Of a stretch of DNA of 64,000 bases, positions 35,633 through 43,085 are shown one piece after another. The notes below the pieces were generated by a model. It was not told the origin of the DNA. It was given only the letters and a program-made list of their open reading frames with translations, and did no database searches. Each line of letters begins with the position of its first letter. Within the stretch, counting starts at the first letter, position 1. Made by a program: the position numbers and the translations under genes. Source of the stretch: Streptomyces sp. NRRL F-4489 (GTDB lineage Bacteria; Actinomycetota; Actinomycetes; Streptomycetales; Streptomycetaceae); the NCBI RefSeq assembly GCF_001509485.1, contig NZ_LLZI01000232.1, forward strand, positions 124,001-188,000. The letters run 5' to 3'.

Positions 35633-36607
35633 TCAGGCCAGGTGGCCGCGGACCTCGGCGGCGGCGTCGTGGCCGTACGCCTTGGTGAAGCGGTCCATGA
35701 AGTGGCTGCGGTGCAGCTCGTACTCCTGGGTGCCCACCGTCTCGATGACCAGGGTGGCCAGCATGCAGCCGACCTGCGCGGCGCGCTCCAGGCCGACGCC
35801 CCAGGCCAGGCCGGACAGGAAGCCGGCGCGGAAGGCGTCGCCGACGCCGGTCGGGTCGGCCTTGGTCTTCTCCTCGGGGACGCCGACGACGATGTCGGGC
35901 TGGCCGGTCCGCTCGATGCGGACGCCGTTGGAGCCGAGGGTGGTGACGCGGGTGCCGACCTTGGCGAGGATCTCCTCGGAGGTCCAGCCGGTCTTGGACT
36001 CGATCAGGCCCTTCTCGTACTCGTTCGAGAAGAGGTAGGTGGCGCCCTCCATGAGGGTGCGGATGTTCTCGCCGTCCATCCGGGCGATCTGCTGGGAGAA
36101 GTCGGCGGCGAACGGGATCCCGCGGGTGCGGCACTCCTCGGTGTGGCGGATCATCGCCTCGGGGTCGTCGGCGCCGATCAGGACGAGGTCCAGGCCGCCG
36201 ACGCGCTCGGCGACGGTGTGCAGCTCGATCAGCCGGGCCTCGCTCATGGCGCCGGTGTAGAAGGAGCCGATCTGGTTGTGGTCGGCGTCGGTGGTGCAGA
36301 CGAAGCGGGCGGTGTGCAGGACCTCGGAGATCCGCACCGAGCGGGTGTCCACGCCGTGCCGGTCGAGCCAGGCGCGGTACTCCTCGAAGTCGTTGCCGGC
36401 GGCGCCGACCAGGATCGGCCGGATGCCGAGCTGGCCCATGCCGAAGCAGATGTTGGGGGCGACCCCGCCGCGGCGGACGTCGAGCTGGTCGACCAGGAAG
36501 GAGAGGGAGACCGTATGCAGCTGGTCGGCGACCAGCTGGTCGGCGAAGCGGCCGGGGAAGGTCATCAGGTGGTCGGTGGCGATGGAGCCGGTGACTGCGA
36601 TACGCAC
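35633..36607 (-). CDS. PfkB-family kinase, adenosine-kinase-like
   Basis: 324-aa ribokinase-fold kinase. The N-terminus VRIAVTGSIATDHLM and the stretches PNICFGMGQLG, GAAGNDFEEYRAWL and HTEECRTRGIPFAADFSQQ closely resemble mycobacterial adenosine kinase (AdoK). The catalytic Asp is in DPTGVGDAFRAG. It probably phosphorylates adenosine to AMP, though substrate choice in this family cannot be proved from sequence. Start is GTG at 36607 with AGGAG ten bases upstream. Transcribed alone from a divergent region with a membrane-protein gene and a 30-bp palindrome. Confidence 0.85.
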   Translation of the reverse strand: MRIAVTGSIATDHLMTFPGRFADQLVADQLHTVSLSFLVDQLDVRRGGVAPNICFGMGQLGIRPILVGAAGNDFEEYRAWLDRHGVDTRSVRISEVLHTARFVCTTDADHNQIGSFYTGAMSEARLIELHTVAERVGGLDLVLIGADDPEAMIRHTEECRTRGIPFAADFSQQIARMDGENIRTLMEGATYLFSNEYEKGLIESKTGWTSEEILAKVGTRVTTLGSNGVRIERTGQPDIVVGVPEEKTKADPTGVGDAFRAGFLSGLAWGVGLERAAQVGCMLATLVIETVGTQEYELHRSHFMDRFTKAYGHDAAAEVRGHLA

Positions 36608-36928
36608 GGCGGGTCTGCTCCTGCGGAGGGCGTGGGGTGGGCGGACGGAGGGCAACGCTACCGGGCGGGAGCACCGCCATCCGCGCATTCCCGGACACTC
36701 GGACAGCGGAGAATTGCCTCTTGAGAGGACATTCTCCTCGCCTTCGGGGATGGCGCGCTTCCCGGCGCGCGGCGGGCTGTGAGAGCCGTCACAGGGCGCG
36801 CGGGCGGCGGGACACCGGCGGGACGGCGGGCGCGCGGGGAACCGTACGCGCCCCCGGCCCGTCCCATCGGCGGCCACCCCCGGCGGGTGGCGCGTCAGAT
36901 GACCGGCGGAGCCAGAAGGAGTCAAGCG
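36608..36928. other. Divergent intergenic region with palindrome
   Basis: 321 bases between the adenosine-kinase-like gene and the next rightward gene. The open frame that extends 150 bases left of 36929 is low-complexity Arg/Gly sequence with no Shine-Dalgarno. The only notable signal is the palindrome at 36708-36737. Confidence 0.5.
36708..36737. promoter_or_regulatory. 30-bp interrupted palindrome
   Basis: GGAGAAT-TG-CCTCT-TG-AGAGG-AC-ATTCTCC: seven outer and five inner base pairs, with two-base interruptions placed symmetrically. A+T-rich for this genome. Likely operator for the adjacent kinase gene or its divergent neighbour. Confidence 0.6.
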
Positions 36929-38446
36929 GTGAGCACCGAGGACACCCCGGGTGGCGGCGAGACCCCGGAAACCCAGGACACTCCGGACACCCCGGAGACC
37001 TCCCGGCCGGAGCGGCGCGAGCGGCGCGGGCGGCGGACCCCGCTGGTGGCCGCGTCGGTGGCCGCCGCGGTGCTGCTGGCCGGCGGCGGCGCGGCGTACT
37101 GGGCCGCCTCCGCGTCCGGCGGAAGCGGCGGACCGGCGGGCGCGGCCGGCGACGGGCCGCCGCCGCTGGTGCTGGACTCGGCGTCGATCGCGGTCGGCGA
37201 ACCGGCGCCGAACGGCGGCCACTACCGCATCGCGGGCGCGCTCCCCGAGGGGCCGCGGTCGGCGCCGGTGTACCGGCCCGCGGGCGAGGTCGGCCGGGCG
37301 GCCGTGGAACGGCTGGCGAAGGCGCTGGATGTGGCCGGAACGGCGCGCCCGGACGGCGCCTGGTGGACGGTCGGCGGGCCGGGCCCGGACGGCCGGGGCG
37401 CGACGCTGCGGGTCGGGAGGACCGGGGCCGGGAGCTGGACGTTCAGCCGGTACGGCGGCGGGGACGGGGTCAAGTGCCCGCTGGCGGGCGAGCGGCCGGG
37501 CTGCCCGTCGTACCGCGGCGGGGCGGACGGGCCGGACGGCGCGGGCGGGGACGGCGGCGGCGGTCCGCTGCCGGAGGCCGCGGCGCGGCGGGCGGCCGCG
37601 CCGGTGCTGGCGGCGCTCGGGCAGCCGGGCGCGCGCCTGGACGCGCACCAGGCGTACGGCGCGGTGCGGGTGGTGACCGCCGACCCGGTGATCGGCGGGC
37701 TGCCCACGTACGGCTGGCAGAGCCGGCTGCAGATCGGCGCGGACGGCCAAGTGGTCGGCGGCAGCGGGGAGTTGGCGGCGCCGGTGAAGGGCGCGGAGTA
37801 CCCGGTCCGGGACGCCAGGGCGACGCTGGCGGGACTGAACTCCGGCGGCGGGGCGCGGACACCCGCCGGCTGCCCCACGGTGCCGACGTTCCAGCACAAG
37901 GACAGCAAGACCCCGCACCCGGGCGGGATCGCGCCGTGCGAACCGGCCCCGGACGGGCGGCACCCGGCGGACGAGGTGACCGGGGCGGTCTTCGGGCTGG
38001 CGGCCCGCTACGCCCAGGGCGGGACGGTGCTGGTGCCGTCGTGGCTGTACACCGTGCGCGCGGCGGGGGCCGGGCAGGCGCCCGGGAGCACGTCGGTGGT
38101 GGCCGGGACGGCGGTGGACCCGCGGTATCTGCGCGGTCCCGGGCCGGCCGGGCCGCGGCCGTCGGAGCCGGGGGCGACGGCGATGGCGCTGTCCGGCTAC
38201 ACGGTGTCCGGCGACGGCCGGACGCTGACCGTCCACTTCTGGGGCGGGGTGTGCAGCACCTACGAGGCGAGCGCGCGGGAGTCGGCGGGCGCGGTGCGGG
38301 TCACGGTCACCGGGAAGGAGAAGCACCCGGGCCAGATCTGCGTGAAGATCGCCAAGGACTTCACCAAGACGGTGGCGCTGGCCAAGCCGCTGGACGGCCG
38401 GAAGGTCGTGGACGCCTCGTCCGGCGCGGCGGTGCCGCTGCGGTAG
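36929..38446 (+). CDS. Membrane-anchored secreted protein, unknown function
   Basis: 505-aa protein with a cytoplasmic acidic/Arg-rich segment (1-45), one membrane anchor (LVAASVAAAVLLAGGGAAYW, about 52-72) and a large extracellular part. Cys residues in the stretches KCPLAGERPGCP, GCPTVP, GGIAPCEPA, GGVCSTYEA and GQICVKIA could form disulfides. No enzymatic motif recognised. Start GTG at 36929, chosen because AAGGAG lies seven bases upstream. It ends at a terminator shared with the convergent erpA. Resembles a hypothetical protein common beside these genes in streptomycetes. Confidence 0.78.
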   Translation: MSTEDTPGGGETPETQDTPDTPETSRPERRERRGRRTPLVAASVAAAVLLAGGGAAYWAASASGGSGGPAGAAGDGPPPLVLDSASIAVGEPAPNGGHYRIAGALPEGPRSAPVYRPAGEVGRAAVERLAKALDVAGTARPDGAWWTVGGPGPDGRGATLRVGRTGAGSWTFSRYGGGDGVKCPLAGERPGCPSYRGGADGPDGAGGDGGGGPLPEAAARRAAAPVLAALGQPGARLDAHQAYGAVRVVTADPVIGGLPTYGWQSRLQIGADGQVVGGSGELAAPVKGAEYPVRDARATLAGLNSGGGARTPAGCPTVPTFQHKDSKTPHPGGIAPCEPAPDGRHPADEVTGAVFGLAARYAQGGTVLVPSWLYTVRAAGAGQAPGSTSVVAGTAVDPRYLRGPGPAGPRPSEPGATAMALSGYTVSGDGRTLTVHFWGGVCSTYEASARESAGAVRVTVTGKEKHPGQICVKIAKDFTKTVALAKPLDGRKVVDASSGAAVPLR

Positions 38447-38477
38447 CGGGCCGCGGCGGCCGGGCCCGGACATACGG

Positions 38478-38515
38478 CGGAGGCGGCGCCCCCCTCCAGG
38501 GGAGCGCCGCCTCCG
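38478..38515. terminator. Bidirectional terminator
   Basis: 12-base stem (CGGAGGCGGCGC and complement) with an inner CCCC/GGGG stem, centred between convergent stops at 38446 and 38538. Confidence 0.75.
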
Positions 38516-38537
38516 TACGCCGTGGGGCCGGGGCCCG

Positions 38538-38891
38538 TCAGCTGAAGGAGTCGCCGCAGGCGCAGGAGCCCGTGGCGTTGGGGTTGTCGATCGTGAAGCC
38601 CTGCTTCTCGATGGTGTCGACGAAGTCGATGGAGGCGCCGCCCAGGTAGGGAGCGCTCATCCGGTCGGTGACGACCTTGACCCCGTCGAACTCCTTGACG
38701 ACATCGCCGTCGAGCGAGCGCTCGTCGAAGAAGAGCTGGTAGCGCAGGCCGGAGCAGCCGCCGGGCTGGACCGCCACCCGCAGCGCGAGGTCGTCCCGGC
38801 CCTCCTGCTCCAGCAGGCTCTTGACCTTCGACGCGGCCGCGTCGGACAGGATGATGCCGTCGGTGACGGTGGTCTCGTCCTGAACGCTCAT
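38538..38891 (-). CDS. erpA: Iron-sulfur cluster insertion protein (HesB/IscA family)
   Basis: 117-aa A-type carrier that delivers Fe-S clusters to apo-proteins. The three ligand Cys are Cys46 (QPGGCSGLRY) and Cys110 and Cys112 (TGSCACGDSF), with the usual spacing. Length is standard. ATG at 38891 has GGGAG eight bases upstream. It is divergent from nadA, whose product is itself a [4Fe-4S] enzyme, so joint regulation would make sense. In actinobacteria the ErpA/IscA distinction is loose. Confidence 0.93.
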   Translation of the reverse strand: MSVQDETTVTDGIILSDAAASKVKSLLEQEGRDDLALRVAVQPGGCSGLRYQLFFDERSLDGDVVKEFDGVKVVTDRMSAPYLGGASIDFVDTIEKQGFTIDNPNATGSCACGDSFS

Positions 38892-39099
38892 CTACATCTC
38901 TCCCGGGTTGTCGGACCGCTTGCCATCGGTTGCGCTTCGCTGCAACCGCCGGCGTCCCGGATTAATTCCGGCTGCGCGTGATCTGTCCTTCTCTTCCCTT
39001 CATGCTCGCACACCGGCCGCGGGACACCTCGGGCCGACCGTCCGGGCGGGGGCGTCCGGGGGCCGGGCGGCGGATGCGTCACATCGACACGAGGGCCAT

Positions 39100-39146
39100 C
39101 GTCAAACTGACGTGAAGCGGCTATGATAGATAGCGTCAAATAGACG
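39100..39146 (+). promoter_or_regulatory. nadA promoter with paired operators
   Basis: CGTCAAACTGACG (39100-39112) and CGTCAAATAGACG (39134-39146) are two copies of an inverted repeat (CGTC...GACG), 34 bp apart, about three helical turns. Between them is a -10-like TATGAT at 39122-39127. One site covers the -35 region and the other the start of transcription. This is a classic repressor layout; NrtR-type NAD regulators are candidates, but the binder is not identified. Confidence 0.7.
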
Positions 39147-39228
39147 AAAAGGCGGTGCCGCCGCGCATCCCGCCGTCCCGCAGAGACCGTCCGCAAGGAC
39201 TTTCCGCAGAGAAGAGAGGGTGCGTGTC

Positions 39229-40407
39229 GTGACCACCGCCCAGCCCCTGGACGTCCAGCCGACCCCGCTGGCGCTGCTGCTCCTCGGCCGCGAGGCCGAC
39301 CCGAGGAGCGAGCGCGGCGTGGAGTGCCCCGGTGACCTGCCGGCGCCCTCCGACCCGGACCTGGTCGAGCGCGCCCGCGCCGCCAAGGCCAGGCTGGGCG
39401 AGAAGGTCTTCGTCCTCGGGCACCACTACCAGCGCGACGAGGTCATCGAGTTCGCCGACGTCACCGGCGACTCCTTCAAGCTCGCGCGGGACGCCGCGGC
39501 CCGGCCGGACGCCGAGTACATCGTCTTCTGCGGTGTGCACTTCATGGCCGAGTCGGCCGACATCCTCACCGGCGACGACCAGCAGGTGATCCTGCCGGAC
39601 CTGGCCGCGGGCTGCTCGATGGCCGACATGGCCACCGCCGAGCAGGTCGCCGAGTGCTGGGACGTGCTCACCGAGGCCGGGGTGGCCGGGCAGGTCGTCC
39701 CGGTGTCGTACATGAACTCCTCGGCGGACATCAAGGCGTTCACCGGGAAGCACGGCGGCACGATCTGCACCTCCTCCAACGCCAAGCGGGCCCTGGAGTG
39801 GGCGTTCGGGCAGGGCGAGAAGGTGCTGTTCCTGCCCGACCAGCACCTGGGCCGGAACACCGCCGTCCGGGATCTGGGCATGTCGCTGGACGACTGCGTG
39901 GTCTACAACCCGCACAAGCCGGGCGGCGGTCTGACCGCCGAGGAGCTGCGGGCGGCGAAGATGATCCTGTGGCGCGGCCACTGCTCGGTGCACGGCCGCT
40001 TCTCGCTGGAGTCGGTCAACGACGTCCGGGCCCGGATCCCCGGCGTCAACGTCCTCGTCCACCCCGAGTGCAAGCACGAGGTCGTCGCGGCGGCGGACCA
40101 CGTCGGGTCGACGGAGTACATCATCAAGGCGCTGGAGGCCGCGCCGGCCGGCTCGAAGTGGGCCATCGGCACCGAGCTGAACCTCGTCCGCCGGCTGGCG
40201 AACCGCTTCGCCCCCGAGGGCAAGGAGATCGTCTTCCTCGACAAGACGGTCTGCTTCTGCTCGACCATGAACCGCATCGACCTGCCGCACCTGGTCTGGG
40301 CGCTGGAGTCGCTGGCGGACGGCAAGGTCGTCAACCGCATCCAGGTCGACAAGGAGACCGAGCACTTCGCGAAGCTGGCGCTGGAGCGGATGCTGGCGCT
40401 GCCGTAG
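39229..40407 (+). CDS. nadA: Quinolinate synthase A
   Basis: 392-aa [4Fe-4S] enzyme of de novo NAD synthesis: condenses iminoaspartate with dihydroxyacetone phosphate to quinolinate. Cys residues for the cluster are in AAGCSMADM, the HPECKHEV motif and KTVCFCSTMN; the substrate region has VLGHHYQRDEV. Start is GTG at 39229 (VTTAQPLDVQPTP) with GAGAGGG eight bases upstream; GTG at 39220 would overlap that site. It has its own promoter with two operators and ends at a strong terminator, so it is a single-gene unit; nadB and nadC are not nearby. Confidence 0.96.
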   Translation: MTTAQPLDVQPTPLALLLLGREADPRSERGVECPGDLPAPSDPDLVERARAAKARLGEKVFVLGHHYQRDEVIEFADVTGDSFKLARDAAARPDAEYIVFCGVHFMAESADILTGDDQQVILPDLAAGCSMADMATAEQVAECWDVLTEAGVAGQVVPVSYMNSSADIKAFTGKHGGTICTSSNAKRALEWAFGQGEKVLFLPDQHLGRNTAVRDLGMSLDDCVVYNPHKPGGGLTAEELRAAKMILWRGHCSVHGRFSLESVNDVRARIPGVNVLVHPECKHEVVAAADHVGSTEYIIKALEAAPAGSKWAIGTELNLVRRLANRFAPEGKEIVFLDKTVCFCSTMNRIDLPHLVWALESLADGKVVNRIQVDKETEHFAKLALERMLALP

Positions 40408-40427
40408 CGGGGGCGGCCGCCGTCTCA

Positions 40428-40477
40428 CGGGCGGGCCGCGGGCGGATCACCGCCTGCGGCCCGCCCGTTCGTTTTTT
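40428..40477 (+). terminator. Intrinsic terminator of nadA
   Basis: 18-bp stem with one G-T wobble and ATCA loop, followed by a T-run (TTTTTT). Twenty bases after the nadA stop. Confidence 0.92.
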
Positions 40478-40620
40478 CCGTCCCGGCGCCCCTGCCGGGC
40501 GCCCGTGAGAGCGCCCGTGACCAGGAGAAACAAGACCCGGGCCCCCTTCCGGTTTCCGGCCGCGCCGGGGCACCCTCGTGACCAGGCCACAACCCCCACA
40601 GGGCAGGAGGCATCCCCACC

Positions 40621-41568
40621 GTGAACACGGCACACGACGGCGGCACGGCACAGGACGGCGGTACGGCACAGGGCGGCGGCGCGGCGGAAGACGGCGGCGC
40701 GGGCGCCTGGTACGTGGACGACCGGTGCACCAACTGCGATGTCGCGCGGCAGCTCGCGCCGGGGCTGATCGCCGAGATCGGCGGCCGGTCCGAGGTGGTC
40801 CGGCAGCCGCGCGGGGCGGCGGAGGAACGGGCGGTGCGGGCGGCCGCGTTCGCCTGCCCGACGCGTTCGGTGCGGCCGGACGGCGGGCGACTGGCGGCCG
40901 AGTGGGACCCGTTCCCGCTGGCGCTGGACGGCACGGTCGCGCTGTGCGGCCACAACTCCCGGCAGACCGCGGGCGCCAACGCGTATCTGCTGCGGCGCCC
41001 GGAGGGGACCCAGATGATGATCGACACCCCGCGGTACGGCGAGGAGCTGGCCGCCCGCTTCGCGGCGGCCGGGCCGGTCACCGACGTACTCCTCACCCAC
41101 CGGGACCACGCCGCGCACGGCCGGCAGTACGCCGACCGGTTCGGGGCCCGGCTGTGGATCCACGAGGGCGATCTGGCGGCGGCGCCGGACGCGGACCGGG
41201 TGCTGCGCGGCACGGAACCGGTGGAGATCGCCGCGGGGGTGGTGGCGCACCCGCTGCCCGGCCACACCGAGGGCAGTGTGCTCTACGTCGCCGACGACAC
41301 CTACTGCTTCAGCGGCGACAGCTTCTACTGGTCGCGGGCCGACGGCGATCTGGCGGTGGCGGACAGCGTGGTGTGGTACTCGGTCACCGAGCTGGCGGCG
41401 TCGCTGGCCCGGACCGCGGACCGGCTGCGGTTCGCGTGGGTGCTGCCCGGGCACGGCGACCGGATGCACCGCCCGGTGCCCGAAATGGCGCGCCGGATGC
41501 GGGAGTTGGCGGCCCGTACGGCGGCGCTCGCGCCGCGGCCGGTGGACTTCACGGCGGTGCGGTGGTGA
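40621..41568 (+). CDS. MBL-fold hydrolase with N-terminal ferredoxin-like segment
   Basis: 315-aa protein. Residues 30-85 contain CTNC (Cys36, Cys39) and ACP (Cys79-Pro80), like a 4Fe-4S ferredoxin in which the usual third Cys is missing. The C-terminal part is a metallo-beta-lactamase fold with HRDHAAHG (His160, Asp162, His163), PGHTEGS (His215), FSGDSF (Asp233) and PGHGDRMH, so the metal site is intact. It may be a hydrolase or glyoxalase-II-like enzyme with redox sensing. Start GTG with GGAGG ten bases upstream. The first 25 residues are a repetitive Asp/Gly/Ala run. Confidence 0.82.
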   Translation: MNTAHDGGTAQDGGTAQGGGAAEDGGAGAWYVDDRCTNCDVARQLAPGLIAEIGGRSEVVRQPRGAAEERAVRAAAFACPTRSVRPDGGRLAAEWDPFPLALDGTVALCGHNSRQTAGANAYLLRRPEGTQMMIDTPRYGEELAARFAAAGPVTDVLLTHRDHAAHGRQYADRFGARLWIHEGDLAAAPDADRVLRGTEPVEIAAGVVAHPLPGHTEGSVLYVADDTYCFSGDSFYWSRADGDLAVADSVVWYSVTELAASLARTADRLRFAWVLPGHGDRMHRPVPEMARRMRELAARTAALAPRPVDFTAVRW

Positions 41569-41608
41569 GGGCCGGCGGCGGCGGGCCGGGGTGAGCCGCC
41601 GCCGGCCC
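41569..41608. terminator. Bidirectional terminator
   Basis: 14-base perfect GC stem (GGGCCGGCGGCGGC and complement), 12-base loop, immediately after the MBL gene stop and before the convergent stop at 41631. Confidence 0.7.
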
Positions 41609-41630
41609 CGCGTCCGCCGCCGGCCCCGCG

Positions 41631-42827
41631 TCAGAGCAGGGCGGCGGCGGGGTCCGCCTCCAGTTCGCCGGCCACCAGGTCCACCACGTCCCGGAGGTCG
41701 CCGCGCCGCCGGTACGCGGCGCGCTGCCGCTCCGCTCCCCCGCCGTCCCGCCGCAGCCGGCCCCACACCCGCCGGACGAAGGGCAGTTCGCCGGTCTCCT
41801 CCAGCGCCGGGGCGGCGCGGGCCAGGAGCCGGTCGGCGAGGTCGTGGGCGGGGCGGAGCCGGCCGGTGAGCGGGTCGAAGCCGGAGCCGCGCAGTCCGTC
41901 GCGGGCGGCGCGCCAGTGCGCGGCCCGCAGCATCGCGTCCCCGATCTCCGGGGCCGGCGCGCCGCGGCGGATGTCGGCCAGCAGCACCCCGGCCAGGGCG
42001 CGGGTCAGGCTGGCCAGCAGCAGGACGGTGTCGAGGTCGGCGTTGACGTCGGGGACCCGGATCTCCAGGGTCGGCCAGCGCTCGGAGGGGCGGGCGTACC
42101 AGTAGACGAGTTTGCGGTCCATCAGCATCCCGGATTCGACGAGGGTGTCGACCAGGGTGGTGTAGGCCGCCGCGTCGCGGAACGGCGGGGTCGGGCCGAC
42201 GTGCGGCCATCGTCCGAAATGGAGCGCCCGCCAGGCCGCGAATCCGCTGTCCCGGCCGTCCTGGAACGGGGAGTTGGCGGCGAGCGCCTGGAGGACCGGC
42301 AGCCAGGGGCGCAGGTGGTTGCAGAGCTGCACGGCCTCCTCCCGGTCCGGTACGAAGACATGCACATGACATGCACAGACGCCGGTGTTCCGGTCGCCGG
42401 AAACCAGCGGGGCGTAGCGGTCGACCATCGCGCGGTAGCGCGGTACGTCGGCGATCTCCGGCGGCCCGGCGAACGGGATCACCGGCGTGCCGGAGGCCAC
42501 CACCCGGCAGTCGGCCTCGGCGGCGGCCGCGACCAGCCCGGCGCGCAGCGTCCGCAGGTGGCGGCGGAGCTCCTGGAGGGTGCTGACGGGCGGGGTGCGG
42601 GTCTCGACGGTGGTGGTGAAGAGTTCGGCCCCGACCTGGTCGCCGAGGTGCGCGCGGGCGCGTTTGATGACGTCCGGCGCGCGGGCGACGGTGGCCCGGG
42701 TGGCGCGGTCGGCGAGGAAGAACTCCTCCTCGACACCGAACGTCGGCGGGTCCCCGGAAAGGGGGCGCCCGCGCCCTGCTTCCGTACGGGGGCCGGGGTC
42801 TCTTCGGCCTTCCGGTTCCAACGTCAC
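41631..42827 (-). CDS. YbdK-type carboxylate-amine ligase (GCS2 family)
   Basis: 398-aa ATP-dependent ligase related to glutamate-cysteine ligase type 2. Recognisable parts are FGVEEEFFLAD near residue 30, ETRTPPVSTLQELRRHL, CACHVHVFVPD and LEIRVPDVN. The family forms amide bonds between glutamate-like carboxylates and amines; YbdK itself has weak gamma-glutamylcysteine activity. Real substrates here are unknown (mycothiol-using organisms do not need glutathione). GTG start at 42827 with GGAAGGG upstream. The first 25 residues are unlikely to be part of the fold. Confidence 0.88.
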   Translation of the reverse strand: MTLEPEGRRDPGPRTEAGRGRPLSGDPPTFGVEEEFFLADRATRATVARAPDVIKRARAHLGDQVGAELFTTTVETRTPPVSTLQELRRHLRTLRAGLVAAAAEADCRVVASGTPVIPFAGPPEIADVPRYRAMVDRYAPLVSGDRNTGVCACHVHVFVPDREEAVQLCNHLRPWLPVLQALAANSPFQDGRDSGFAAWRALHFGRWPHVGPTPPFRDAAAYTTLVDTLVESGMLMDRKLVYWYARPSERWPTLEIRVPDVNADLDTVLLLASLTRALAGVLLADIRRGAPAPEIGDAMLRAAHWRAARDGLRGSGFDPLTGRLRPAHDLADRLLARAAPALEETGELPFVRRVWGRLRRDGGGAERQRAAYRRRGDLRDVVDLVAGELEADPAAALL

Positions 42828-43019
42828 GATGCGGCAACCCTTCCGGCCTGGGAGGACAACTCATCGATGCGGGGAGGCCGATGATAAGGGCGCGGGTGCG
42901 GGCGTGGGGGTGCGCGTGCGCCCGGGGGCGGCCGGGGCGGCGGCTTCCGGCCACCCGGACGCGGTGCCTCCGCGGACGCCCGGCCGTACGGGGAGCGCGG
43001 CGCCCCCGGAAACGCGCGG

Positions 43020-43052
43020 GCCCCCGCGGCCGCCGGTCGCGGCCGCGGGGGC
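43020..43052 (-). terminator. Terminator after RND transporter gene
   Basis: 14-base perfect stem (GCCCCCGCGGCCGC and complement) with a five-base loop, 34 bases beyond the stop at 43086. Confidence 0.78.
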
Positions 43053-43085
43053 TCGTCGGATCGCCCGGGTATCAGGCGGCCGGGG

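Noticed and set aside
36779..36928. N-terminal extension of the membrane-anchored protein
   Set aside because: The 50 extra residues are Arg/Gly-rich, while the GTG at 36929 has AAGGAG at the proper distance.
36608..38473. Leftward open frame that extends the adenosine-kinase-like gene upstream
   Set aside because: It overlaps the opposite membrane-anchored protein gene and lacks family similarity; the GTG at 36607 has a good ribosome-binding site.
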